Shown here: positions 45,601 to 53,865 of the stretch, piece after piece | How positions within the stretch are numbered: position 1 is the first letter of the stretch | Layout of the letters: every line of letters begins with the position of its first letter | Notes under the pieces: model-generated | What the model saw: only the letters and a program-made list of their open reading frames with translations | What the model was told of the DNA's origin: nothing | Databases searched by the model: none | Assembly: GCF_002866825.1 (NCBI RefSeq) | Contig: NZ_PKUS01000037.1 | Span: forward strand, 1-57,103 | DNA: 57,103 nucleotides | From: Pseudohalioglobus lutimaris | GTDB lineage: Bacteria; Pseudomonadota; Gammaproteobacteria; Pseudomonadales; Halieaceae | Reading direction: 5' to 3' | Program-made: the position numbers and the translations under genes

Positions 45601-46904
45601 GCAAGGAAACGCCGTATACGCATGTCCTGACCGCGATGGATGCCATAGTGTCTATAGACCAACTAACCAGTTCCTTGACCCGGTTGCGAGACAAGTGCGT
45701 CGCTTCCCTGGATTCTGCAGGCTCTGGCGGCAGGGACGACTATGCCGGCTATGATCAGGACCCAGGTATTGTCGACCCACGGCGAAGCGGTGGCGGTGGC
45801 GGTAGCGTGGTGCCAGGTGGTGGCGACACTCAGCCAACTAACAATCCTGATCAGCAGAATACTACCCAGGGTGGAGCGCCAATCGACGACACCTATCGAG
45901 GCAATCCGATCGCAGACCGAGAAAGAGAGCGGGAACGCATTGCCGCGGCAGCGGCTGCCGCTGCCGCGGCGGCTGAGGCGGAGCGTCGTCGGCCAGACGT
46001 AGAGCCGAGACGTGAGGACCCCGACGGTTTTGTGCAGACACCAGACCTTGATGACCTGCCTGACCGCGGGGATGAGGGCCGCCGGGAAAGACCGCCTCGA
46101 GCACCCGCTGCAACCCGGCCTGATCCAGCGCGGCCGGAACCATCACTTCCCGAGCCGAAGACGCCTGAACCGGCGAAGCCGGAACCTTCACCAGCCGTCC
46201 CGGAAACTACCGCACCTGTCCGGCCCGAACAGCCCGTACCTGCGCCAGCTCCTGCGGCCAGTAATCCCAGGTGCGAGCAGATTGCACGAAGCCTGCAAGC
46301 CACCTCCAATAGCATTATGGCCAACTACAATCGTTTCATGTCCGCAGCGGCGGCCAAGGACGAGGAAACCGCACGGCTGGTGGGCTGTAGACTGCTGGTC
46401 GACTTCGACAAAGTTCTTGGCACCTTTGAACAGCTAAGCCGTGAAAATTGCCCAATCAAAGGCAATACCGAGGAGTTGCGGGCTACTATGCAACGCATGC
46501 GCGGTGAGATACAAAGAGAGCTACGCGATGGATGCGGAGCCGCGCCAGCTGCTTCCCCAGCACCTGCTCCAGTTCCTGATCCAGCTCCCGTTTACACCCA
46601 GTTTGCTGGCCGCTGGAATTCAAAAGGAAAGTGCCGTGACGCCCCTGACGCACCGTTTCGCTGGGTAGTAAACCTCACCCAGAATGGCAATAGCGTGTCG
46701 GGGTCCATCGGGTTTCACAAGTGCCCGGGTGGAGGTCGTGCTTCCTTCAACGTCAGTGGAACGGCCGGTACGGGACCAAAGGTGACGTTGAAAGGATCGC
46801 TTTTCAGTAGTCGTGGACCGTTGGCAGATGTGGTGCGGCGCAACCCCAGCCCTACGTTCACTTTGCAAAAGGGTGGTGCGCCTTCGCCCAACTATGCGCC
46901 GTGA
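42666..46904 (+). CDS. Giant exported coiled-coil protein with shared C-terminal domain
   Basis: A 1412-residue protein. A signal peptide ends near ARA-ND (inner ATG starts at 42672 or 42687 are possible). Residues 35-290 are helical. Coiled coils run from about 290 to 1030 (ARRKIEKQKEDAERVLKEIA, ARIKAAYAEMQALIMQQIS) with single Cys recurring every 40-60 residues, as if helical hairpins were joined by disulfides. A disordered region rich in Gly, Pro, Glu and Arg (about 1035-1195, with an alanine run) leads to another helical segment. The last 95 residues (FAGRWNSKGKC, FRWVVNLTQ, FHKCPGGGRA, APSPNYAP) match the C-terminus of the 39016 product. Probably spans the periplasm or extends at the surface. 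No named family. Confidence 0.88.
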   Translation: MTMAISAMKTKPGMMFYRSLVVLLSMSLVYGSARANDLWGSLSEQEQAMVKERTVTELGKLLKEGEASEELAFVASNIGTWATYTGQIVGGEYADASSAFISYAQDTLYSSFEQELGSRVDSMGSPSLTYFYTQVVKHESAVKDIARHAFNNELEKAGNVAWETAKNEVVTQVNERADLAFDFAYNWVFNGARIAGMAPSDIFREVIRVEKILIKEGSNYLRNSQQYQIMELYRGYLVEANGSHEEAWESMWAHGIPAKGWSVSRLEEGTLKSALKLCADKPYSLQMCIEEVQNGARRKIEKQKEDAERVLKEIADKKNARIKAAYAEMQALIMQQISAVSQEYKDAVSAANSILSKLKAQASGIPADCAAYKEKMALISATRAKVEAANEAAAKVHRYITLTQQCEVLAESPDDLDTLLQQVKQEKTGFDQHLGAVADQADLVCQDTTAIASAYSRADGKRLLQQAVTKHLALESKIKIMQASAQRIRDVNTDIKGAVSALTEEVAALSTSLENYGDVDGLLSDIDAAKGARVGYDATLDELKVIVNRLIARKTNMENANPLQLGLGEQIADAWEKNVVGIKGGIDKAGRTRVSKLLLQYKDFPEVRKITQEMEATYSLAACADEAIKASGAASGFEALKWTSPTFKPGLADELHEARAACENVPTKSTLETIAHDSASVAADMEAMELPFIYEKKSGQCLISGEAAYEALSDPYDALGGEVDQLEAECKQAATKADNASRSAASAAQAASSLNPVGGLRDKANAMAAQINSCAELTTIRGRVAQYAADATNARGLAQSAADHGSGIASTCASKTALGSIDGDLRDIRAYQRDAVVALGKAQEGEEQFDRVVERAKETVSALQEIGTELSRLMLYRSVVKDHIRSATKGREAALEGFAGCSTRQTALAAKAGSLRGSMEDDLLNELLQRIQAVTTQPGSHLDDMVLHLDDAKASVDQWDDANAEVTVLVARASNECLGKETPYTHVLTAMDAIVSIDQLTSSLTRLRDKCVASLDSAGSGGRDDYAGYDQDPGIVDPRRSGGGGGSVVPGGGDTQPTNNPDQQNTTQGGAPIDDTYRGNPIADRERERERIAAAAAAAAAAAEAERRRPDVEPRREDPDGFVQTPDLDDLPDRGDEGRRERPPRAPAATRPDPARPEPSLPEPKTPEPAKPEPSPAVPETTAPVRPEQPVPAPAPAASNPRCEQIARSLQATSNSIMANYNRFMSAAAAKDEETARLVGCRLLVDFDKVLGTFEQLSRENCPIKGNTEELRATMQRMRGEIQRELRDGCGAAPAASPAPAPVPDPAPVYTQFAGRWNSKGKCRDAPDAPFRWVVNLTQNGNSVSGSIGFHKCPGGGRASFNVSGTAGTGPKVTLKGSLFSSRGPLADVVRRNPSPTFTLQKGGAPSPNYAP

Positions 46905-46952
46905 TTGGCAGAGGATGACGTGACCAGTAAACCAGCGTTACGGAGAAAGCAC

Positions 46953-48353
46953 ATGATGCGAGTTCGAATAGCGCTCAGCTGCTACTTGATCGTCATGGCA
47001 GCGCCAGGTCAGCAAGCTATGGCCGGGGAAACAATCACCCTGGAAGAGACTATCAATACTGCTTTGTCCAACAATCCAAACCTCAAACAATTTCGCCTGC
47101 AGACTACATCGGCAAACTATTCTGTTGGCATTGCTCTATCTGAATTCCAGGTTTCAGTTCGCCCGGAAGGCGGTGTGTTCGTCGAGAAAGCGGGCGACAC
47201 TAGCGGTTTCTATGGTTTGCGCCTGTCCAAGAAAACGCGTTATGGCAGTGAAGTGTCCGTGGCGGGGACAAGTGACTCCCTGTTTGGTACAGATGGCAGG
47301 GAACGCTTTCGTATCGAATTCTCGCAGCCTCTATTCCGTAATGCGGGAACTCTGGTTAATGAAGAGAATATTGTGCGTGCCAGGCAGTCGCAGTTGACGG
47401 CCTTGAGAGCGCTTGAACTGGGCCGGTCCCGGTTGGTGGTGTCGGTGGTGGAGGCCTATGAACAGGTGTTGAGGCTTGAGCAGCAACTCGCGGCTGATCG
47501 CCAGGCTCTGCAGAGAGCAGCGTCACTTTACAAGCTCACCCTCGCCAAGGAGAGACTGGGGCGTACTACGCGAATAGATTCTCTCAGGGTTCAGTTACAA
47601 CAGGGTGAAACCATTTCTCGCACATCGTATACCGAAGAGCAGCTAGCCTCTGCGAAGCGGGTGTTGGCTGAACTCATGGGTATCAAGAATGGCACTCTGC
47701 CAGATCTGCAGCCTTCATCGCTGTTTGAGGTGGAGGTTGGCAGTGTGGAGGCGGCCACCCGACTGGCAATTGCAAACCGGATGGAATACGCCCAGGCCCA
47801 GCAACAGTATCAGGATGCCGTACGGGCAACGCGTATTGCCAAGCGCTACAAGCAGCCCAATCTCAAGCTAGTGGCGGCCTACGAGCATGCCAATGGCGAC
47901 CTGTTCTTTGATGATGACCTCAATGGTTCACGCAATGCATGGACGGTCAGCCTGGTGTCGGATACAGATCTGAATCAAAACCGGGAGAAGCTGCAGTACA
48001 GGGAATCTCTGGTGCAACAAGACCAGGCCCTGGAGACTATCAGGGCACAGCATTTGAGTATTGGGCGCGAGGTTGAGCAAGCCCTGCTGGCGTATCAGCG
48101 TGCACACAATGAGCTGAGTATTCTGGAGGGCAACTTTCAACACGCAGAAGCGCGTTTGAAGTTGGCGAGACGTCTTTTTCGCGTGGGTCGGACCGATGGG
48201 TTTTCCGTTACCGATGCAGAACAGGCCTATTTTACCGCCCAAACCAGCTGGCTGAACGGGCAATCAGATGCGTCCATCAGTGGCTATCGCCTGCTACACG
48301 CCACAGGCACTCTTGTCGAGTCGCCTGATTACCTGAAACCTGAGTTTCAATGA
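46953..48353 (+). CDS. Outer-membrane efflux protein, TolC family
   Basis: A 466-residue outer-membrane channel. GGAGA lies 7 bases before the ATG at 46953, whereas the longer frame from TTG 46905 has none. A signal peptide ends near AMA-GE. TolC landmarks are ITLEETINTALSNNPNLKQF, RFRIEFSQPLFRNAG, VVSVVEAYEQVLRLEQQLAA and, in the second repeat, NRMEYAQAQQQYQDAVRAT and FRVGRTDGFSVTDAEQAYF. It is in tandem with its adaptor (ATGA overlap) and with a MacB-type pump, so it should be their exit duct. It might also serve the type I exporter at 3360, which has no TolC of its own nearby. Confidence 0.93.
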   Translation: MMRVRIALSCYLIVMAAPGQQAMAGETITLEETINTALSNNPNLKQFRLQTTSANYSVGIALSEFQVSVRPEGGVFVEKAGDTSGFYGLRLSKKTRYGSEVSVAGTSDSLFGTDGRERFRIEFSQPLFRNAGTLVNEENIVRARQSQLTALRALELGRSRLVVSVVEAYEQVLRLEQQLAADRQALQRAASLYKLTLAKERLGRTTRIDSLRVQLQQGETISRTSYTEEQLASAKRVLAELMGIKNGTLPDLQPSSLFEVEVGSVEAATRLAIANRMEYAQAQQQYQDAVRATRIAKRYKQPNLKLVAAYEHANGDLFFDDDLNGSRNAWTVSLVSDTDLNQNREKLQYRESLVQQDQALETIRAQHLSIGREVEQALLAYQRAHNELSILEGNFQHAEARLKLARRLFRVGRTDGFSVTDAEQAYFTAQTSWLNGQSDASISGYRLLHATGTLVESPDYLKPEFQ

Positions 48354-49579
48354 GTCCGCATTACATTACAAGGTTCGGAATTTCTGCCGGTATCGCGGCA
48401 GTGATGCTCTTTTTTGTTCTGGGTAACACGGGAAAGCCTTCGCAAACTTCTCACCACCTGGTCGATGTTCGGCGTGGTGATCTGATCGTTCGCTCAATCT
48501 ACCAGGGAAAAATCGAGGCGCGCAATCAAGTGACTGTTATGTCCAAATTCAAGGGTTTCGCGACCGTGGTTGAGCTAGCGAAAGAAGGAGCCCAGATACG
48601 CGCCGGAGACCAACTGGCGCGGTTTGACTCTGCTGAACTGGAGCGTGAGTTGCTTAAGCTTGAGAAAGAGTACGCCCTGGCTGAGTCAGAGCTTGAAAGT
48701 CAGTCCAATGCGATTATCCCATTGGAGCTGGGCGAGCTGAGAATGGATCTACAGAAATTCAAGGAAATGGTAGCCGCGGAGAAGCAGTTTCTGCAAGACA
48801 GCATTTCCCTGGCTGCCGAGGATGTGGTTTCAGGAATGGAAGTGGAGCAACAGCAAGCCAAAGTGGCTCAGCTCGAGGCCGAACTGTTGGGTATTGAAGA
48901 GCGCTTGCTACTCACGCAGAAGTATTTACATCCATCTATGCGTCAACGTGCAAAGGCCAAGCTGCATTCAGCACGACAATCGCTGGAGCTGGCGCGTGAG
49001 CAGTTACAGAACACCACTATCTATGCCCCGGCTGGTGGGCTGCTTGTCTATAAGCCCTTACATATCGGCGGTGAGTATCGCAGTTTACGGATTGGCGACA
49101 GTCTGCATGCCAATCAGCCTTTTATGGTTATTCCTGATCTGGAGGATCTCATTCTGCGTTGCATGGTTCCTGAGAACGAGCTGTCACGCGTCAGGGCGGG
49201 ACAAAAGGTGCTGATGTTTCCCCAGGCATTTCCTGAAGTGAGGCTGGAGGGCGTGGTTGAGCAGGTAGGGGTTATCGCTGAGTCGGTGCCCGGCCAGCCC
49301 AAATGGCAGAAGTATTTCAGTTTGACCATATCCATCGATGATGAGGACCACCGGCTACGGCCGGGTATGTCTGCTCTTGCACATGTGATTTCTGAGCACA
49401 GCGAAAACGTTCTTCTGGTACCGCGTCGTGCGGTGAGCTGGGTGGATGGCAGGCCCCATGTAGACGTAAAGGATCCGTTGTACGTTACCTCACGGGAAAT
49501 AACGCTGGGCGCGGCAAACGAAACAGACTATGAAGTACTGGCAGGCTTAAGTGTTGATGAAGCGGTGATCCTTAAATGA
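48350..49579 (+). CDS. Periplasmic adaptor, MacA/HlyD family
   Basis: A 409-residue membrane-fusion protein. One N-terminal span (ISAGIAAVMLFFVLGNTG) is followed by the first lipoyl half (VDVRRGDLIVRSIYQGKIEA, KEGAQIRAGDQLARFD). A long helical hairpin covers about residues 95-215, and the second lipoyl half is TTIYAPAGGLLVYKPL. Beta-barrel and membrane-proximal domains follow (VPENELSRVRAGQKVLMFPQ, RPGMSALAHVISEHSENVLL, VPRRAVSW). It overlaps the TolC gene by four bases and the ATPase gene by four. It links the inner-membrane ABC unit to TolC. The substrate is unknown and need not be a drug. Confidence 0.92.
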   Translation: MSPHYITRFGISAGIAAVMLFFVLGNTGKPSQTSHHLVDVRRGDLIVRSIYQGKIEARNQVTVMSKFKGFATVVELAKEGAQIRAGDQLARFDSAELERELLKLEKEYALAESELESQSNAIIPLELGELRMDLQKFKEMVAAEKQFLQDSISLAAEDVVSGMEVEQQQAKVAQLEAELLGIEERLLLTQKYLHPSMRQRAKAKLHSARQSLELAREQLQNTTIYAPAGGLLVYKPLHIGGEYRSLRIGDSLHANQPFMVIPDLEDLILRCMVPENELSRVRAGQKVLMFPQAFPEVRLEGVVEQVGVIAESVPGQPKWQKYFSLTISIDDEDHRLRPGMSALAHVISEHSENVLLVPRRAVSWVDGRPHVDVKDPLYVTSREITLGAANETDYEVLAGLSVDEAVILK

Positions 49580-50256
49580 AGCCTATTCTCGAGTTCAGAG
49601 GGGTCAGCCGATCCTATGAGAGCGGAAGTGGTACGCAAACTGTTCTTCGCGATGTGAATATTTCTATTTTCGCGGGTGAATTCTCGGCCATTACCGGGCC
49701 TTCAGGATCCGGAAAGTCTACGTTCCTGAATCTGTGCGCGTTACTCGATGAGCCCACTACCGGAGAGATTTACTTTGACGATGTACCCACCTCGGGGCTC
49801 TCCGAGGCCCTGCTTTGTAACTTGCGAAAGAATGCGGTGGGCATGGTCTTTCAGCAGTATTGTCTGCTGCCCTACAGAACAGTACTCGAGAACGTATTAT
49901 TCCGCTTTCGATATCTGGACATGGACAGCGCGGAAACCCGCAAGCTGGCGCGCAACGCCCTCGCCATGGTGGGTCTGGAGGGATTTGAAGACAGGTCTAC
50001 TCATCAGTTGTCGGGAGGAGAAATGCAGAGGGTTGGCATTGCGCGAGCCATTGCGCTAAAACCAAGGCTTCTGGTAGCGGACGAGCCCACTGGAAATCTC
50101 GATTCCGCCGCCGCAGCGCAGGTGATGCGTTGTTTACAGCAGCTGGGTGAGCAGGGTGATATCGCCATACTACTGGTCACACACGATGAATCCTTACTGA
50201 AGTACACCTCCAGGCACCTGAGTTTCAATGATGGCTTGCTTACCGAGTGTGAGTAG
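49576..50256 (+). CDS. MacB/LolD-type ABC ATPase
   Basis: A 226-residue ATPase, the usual length for this group. Walker A GPSGSGKST, Q-loop VGMVFQQYCLLPYRTVLENV, signature LSGGEMQRVGIARAI, Walker B LLVADEPTGNLDS and H-loop LLVTHDE are all intact. It pairs with the FtsX-like permease that follows. Such mechanotransmission pumps move periplasmic substrates (peptides, lipoproteins, toxins) through an adaptor and TolC rather than across the inner membrane. Its start lies in the ATGA overlap with the adaptor gene. Confidence 0.95.
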   Translation: MKPILEFRGVSRSYESGSGTQTVLRDVNISIFAGEFSAITGPSGSGKSTFLNLCALLDEPTTGEIYFDDVPTSGLSEALLCNLRKNAVGMVFQQYCLLPYRTVLENVLFRFRYLDMDSAETRKLARNALAMVGLEGFEDRSTHQLSGGEMQRVGIARAIALKPRLLVADEPTGNLDSAAAAQVMRCLQQLGEQGDIAILLVTHDESLLKYTSRHLSFNDGLLTECE

Positions 50257-51451
50257 TCGCCGTACACCACCCCTGTTCGTCGATATATGGGAGGGGGTGC
50301 GCAGCCGGCCGGGTCGTTTCGGATTGTCGCTGTTTGCGATGTCTATCGGCATGGCGGTGCTTACCACCCTGATTGCCTTGCTGGTGGGCCTGGAGTCGCG
50401 TTCACAACAGCTCAGTTCGCAACTGGGTACCAACGTTATCGCTATCCTGCCAAAAGCTCAGGCAGACAGGAAGTTCCTGCTTACAACACATGCGCAATTG
50501 TTGCGCGAGAACTATCCGGGGTCGAAGGTAAGCGGCGTAAGGCACACTACGGCCACAACTTCTGGCACGGACCGTAGCCTGTCTGTTGTCGCCGTTGAAG
50601 AATCATTCTTCGCCATAAGACAGTGGCCCATTATTGCGGGGCGTTTCTTTGACCAGAGTGACCTCCAGAATCGAAAGCGCTATGCGGTGGTGACGCAGGC
50701 GCTTCTGCGGGATTGGCAATGGGGCGTGGGTGACACCATTTTGCTTAAGAATACGCCCTTCCTGATTATAGGGGTGGTTGGCTCAGAGGATTCTGCATTA
50801 GGTGGTGAGTATGGGGATTCGCGGCTTATCACTGGAGAGACAGCGATTTTTGTGCCGATCACAGTGGCCTCTCATTGGGATGACAGCGCCGATGGCAGTG
50901 AGCCCATAGATGCGCTGTATGTGCGTCCCCCAAGTCATGTTCCAGCTTCCCAGGTTCTACCCGGACTACAGAACCTGCTGACGCAGCCTGACCTTCACCT
51001 GCAGGCTTTGTCCTGGATAATACCCGCCAGCCTGATCAGAAACGTCAAGCAGATGCAGGGCACAGTGGGGCTCACGGTTGGCGCGATCGCTGTCTTGTGC
51101 CTGGTATTGGGTGGTACGACCTTAACCAGTCTGCTGGTGGCTAATGTTCGCGAGCGCATCGCTGAAATCGGCCTGCGCCGGGCCATGGGTGCTACCGAGC
51201 GGGATATTGCGCTGCTGTTTATCGCCGAGGGTTGTGCGGCCACGGTAACGGCGGGAGTTCTGGGCTCTTTATCGATTCATTTGATCATTGTTCAGGAGCT
51301 CGCGCTACTGTCACGCTTTCCGTTTGAGCTGGGAATTCACACCCTGCTGCTACCCATAGCGTTCTCCGTGGTACTGGGCGCGCTTTTCTCTTGCTGGCCG
51401 GCGATGTCCGCGGCGCGTATTTGCCCCGCGGAAGCACTCAGGGCTGAGTAA
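50228..51451 (+). CDS. MacB/FtsX-type ABC permease
   Basis: A 407-residue inner-membrane permease. One span near residues 32-56 (FGLSLFAMSIGMAVLTTLIA) is followed by a periplasmic domain of about 230 residues (MacB_PCD-like; LPGLQNLLTQPDLHLQALSW near its end). Three further spans follow: VGLTVGAIAVLCLVLGGTTL, AATVTAGVLGSLSIHLIIV and TLLLPIAFSVVLGALFSCWP. The motif IAEIGLRRAMGATERDIALL is typical. Translation may start at ATG 50228 or at GTG 50249; both overlap the ATPase gene. It closes the cluster: the next bases are A-rich and lead into a different locus. Confidence 0.92.
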   Translation: MMACLPSVSSRRTPPLFVDIWEGVRSRPGRFGLSLFAMSIGMAVLTTLIALLVGLESRSQQLSSQLGTNVIAILPKAQADRKFLLTTHAQLLRENYPGSKVSGVRHTTATTSGTDRSLSVVAVEESFFAIRQWPIIAGRFFDQSDLQNRKRYAVVTQALLRDWQWGVGDTILLKNTPFLIIGVVGSEDSALGGEYGDSRLITGETAIFVPITVASHWDDSADGSEPIDALYVRPPSHVPASQVLPGLQNLLTQPDLHLQALSWIIPASLIRNVKQMQGTVGLTVGAIAVLCLVLGGTTLTSLLVANVRERIAEIGLRRAMGATERDIALLFIAEGCAATVTAGVLGSLSIHLIIVQELALLSRFPFELGIHTLLLPIAFSVVLGALFSCWPAMSAARICPAEALRAE

Positions 51452-51716
51452 AAAAAGAAAAAATGGGGACAGACCACCGTTTAGCCAGTACCTGGAACCC
51501 CATTATCAATCTGGTTGCGCTCTGTATGCTTCTGTTGCAGCCCATCGTGGCGGTCCAGCAGCTATTGCCCAGGCAGGACGATGCCCGCCGGTGGTATGGG
51601 TGTGCCCGGCAGAAAAACAGTGCAAGGTGGTACTTCCGTAGGCAGCTTAGTGAACTTGTTGGCAGTGTTTTATACTGCGTCATCAACGGTTATCAGCGGG
51701 GCCACGGAGCGTCACT
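51452..51716. other. Gap between the export cluster and EAL-HDOD pseudogene
   Basis: No convincing gene in either direction. It starts with an A-rich run and the transposase-associated-looking motif listed separately. It ends with TATACT at 51671-51676, a possible -10 box for the pseudogene. Confidence 0.4.
51461..51482. repeat. GGGGACAGACCAC-type repeat
   Basis: The core ATGGGGACAGACCACCG at 51463-51479 resembles, from memory, a GGGGACAGACCACG-type motif common around REP-associated tyrosine transposases in gammaproteobacteria. I see no transposase gene and no second copy in the window. It could be a solitary relic. Confidence 0.35.
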
Positions 51717-52926
51717 TTGGAAATATATTTCTTTCTTGCGCGGCAGCCCATCCTGGACAGGAACCTGAAGCTCTATGCCTATGAACTGCTGTTCCGGGCA
51801 TCGGAGGAGAACAGCGCCCCCACCGACCTCGACGGCGATGCTGCGACCGCGCAAGTACTCACCAATGCCATGGAAATCGGTATTGATCGTCTGTCGCGAG
51901 GCCATGTCACGTTTATTAACCTGCCGAGGCAGTTTGTGCTTGACCCCAGCCTGTTGCCGATTGAGCCGGTGCGGGTAACGCTGGAAATTCTTGAGGATGT
52001 CGTGCCAGACGAAGACGTGCTGGCCGGGGTACAGGCGTTGCGTGAAACCGGCTTCAAGATCGCGCTCGATGACGTGGTGGAATCGGCAGCTTACGATCAA
52101 CTCATGCCCTATGTTGATACGGTGAAAATCGACATCCGCGCCATGCCGCAGGCGGACTGAGCGGCACAGATCGAGCGCCTCAAGTCACACGGCTGCAAGA
52201 TTCTCGCTGAGAAAGTAGAAACAGAGAAGCAATTCCAGCAGCTCAAAGCACTGGGCGTGGATTATTTTCAGAACTACTTCTTCGCCCGCCAGCGTATCGT
52301 GCGCGGAAAACGACTGCCCAACAACAAGATCGCCCTGCTGCGCCTGCTGTCTCGCATCAGCGATCCTGAAACAGACCTTGAAGAACTACAGTCACTGATC
52401 AGCCAGGATGTAGGTTAAGTGTGCGTGCACTGGCATACGTGAACTCTGCCGCCAATGCACTGAATCGAAATATTGATTCAATCAAGGAAGCCATTGTCTA
52501 TCTCGGGCGCGGCACAATACGCAACTGGGTCGTGCTTTACATCATGGGTGGTGTGGACGGTAAAGCCGACGAGATCGTGACCCTGGGTCTGGTGCGCGGG
52601 CGGCTCTGTGAACTGCTTGCGCAGCGTAGCGGGCTGCCCAATGCCGACAGTTACTTTACCGTGGGTCTTTTCTCGGTGCTGGACGCCCTGCTTGACGTAC
52701 CCCTTGAGGAGGCACTCAAGTACCTGCCACTGCCTGAAGACATGCAGGAGGCACTGACCCATCGCAGCGGTGACCGCGGCGAAGCACTCAGCTGCGCCCT
52801 CAGCCTTGAAGCCGGTCATGGGGGGCGCTGTCCTATCGCGATCTGCCCGCTACAGAGTTGGCTGATATCTATATGGCCGCCGTGCAGTGGGGGGACATCG
52901 CTGCCCGTCAGGCCGGATTGGAATAG
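51717..52926 (+). pseudogene. EAL-HDOD signalling protein, degraded
   Basis: The gene encodes a YuxH-type protein with an N-terminal EAL domain (ARQPILDRNLKLYAYELLFR, VTLEILEDVV, YVDTVKIDIRAM, ILAEKVETEKQFQQLKALGV) and a C-terminal HDOD domain (LPNNKIALLRLLSRI, ALAYVNSAANALNRNIDSIK, TIRNWVVLYIMGG). Three lesions break it: TGA at 52158-52160; loss of one T at 52415-52416 (GGTTAAGT should read GGT TTA AGT); and loss of one G in a G-run at 52820-52825. The last frame ends correctly with AVQWGDIAARQAGLE and TAG at 52924. EAL-HDOD proteins bind or sense signals such as c-di-GMP and often lack catalysis. The start is TTG 51717 with GGAG upstream. Both indels are in homopolymers, so error must be excluded. 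Confidence 0.88.
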
Positions 52927-53083
52927 CCTTGTCGACTCGCCCGCGAATACCACTGGATTGAAGCATTATCACGGCCGCTGGCGTTGACGCATGTAGCATG
53001 CTTGGTCAGCAGCGCTTCCATGTGAACCGGATTGGGAGTAGCCTAATGTCCATGCGTGGAGTAACTCCCGGTAGGGGTGAGTG

Positions 53084-53623
53084 ATGCAGCAAGGCACTCT
53101 TCTGGACGAAAGCTTTCCCTCACGTGTGGAGGCAGTCTTTGCCGATGCGCGCAGCGCCCGTTCGGCTGCGATGTCCCTCTGCCTGCGCTTTGGGCTGGAC
53201 GCCTCACAAATCAGCTACTTTGACCTGCACGCAGTTCCTCCCGACCGGCACAGCAATCGATTCAAATACAACGCCAGCGGCTGGACTCTGCAGAAACGCC
53301 AGATCAAGCGCACGCTCATCGCCTTCGGGATCATCGTCCTCGGGATCGTCATCATGCACCTGCTGCACACCAACGGGCTGGTCTCCAGAGAGACGGCAGG
53401 TGCGCTGCTGGGCATACCGGTTGTCGCTGCCATCATGGTCAGTGTAAGCGGCATGCTGTCCTGGCGGCCGGCCAAGGTGGGGGCGCGCATCAAACCCAGG
53501 GATGACGACGAAGTTGTGCTGGTGGTGGAGATCCATGATGTGAGCCAGCAGTACGAATTGCGTCGCGCTCTGGCGGAGATGGGGGCGAATACCGAGCCGG
53601 GCAATATCGCCGAAGTGGCCTGA
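53084..53623 (+). CDS. Two-span membrane protein, unknown function
   Basis: A 179-residue protein. The N-terminal 80 residues are soluble (VEAVFADARSARSAAMSLCL). Two hydrophobic spans follow: LIAFGIIVLGIVIMHLLHT and ALLGIPVVAAIMVSVSGML. The C-terminal soluble part (VVLVVEIHDVSQQYELRRAL) recalls the ferredoxin-like halves of DUF1269 or stress-protein-17M-type membrane proteins, but I cannot assign it firmly. AGGGGTG precedes the ATG at 53084; a GTG one codon earlier is also open. Confidence 0.75.
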   Translation: MQQGTLLDESFPSRVEAVFADARSARSAAMSLCLRFGLDASQISYFDLHAVPPDRHSNRFKYNASGWTLQKRQIKRTLIAFGIIVLGIVIMHLLHTNGLVSRETAGALLGIPVVAAIMVSVSGMLSWRPAKVGARIKPRDDDEVVLVVEIHDVSQQYELRRALAEMGANTEPGNIAEVA

Positions 53624-53865
53624 GCGCAGAGGGGTGTTCCTCTTCGAGCCAGATTTCGAAAAAGGGCTCTGCTTTTGCCGCTGACCCCTTTTGCCGGGAC
53701 GGCGACTCAGAAGGCTTGTGCGCACAAGAATTAAAACGGATTTTGCGAGGATATAGGTCTATAGTGAGGAGGCATCAAGGCCTCTGGTGAAAGTCTCTTC
53801 AAGGCCTATCATCGCCCGCTTTCATCGCTGCCGTGCACGCCCAGTTCGGGCTCGGAGTCACCATC

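Noticed and set aside
51463-51768. Frame with a hydrophobic stretch after the export cluster
   Set aside because: No ribosome site, starts inside the repeat motif and runs into the EAL-HDOD gene in another frame.
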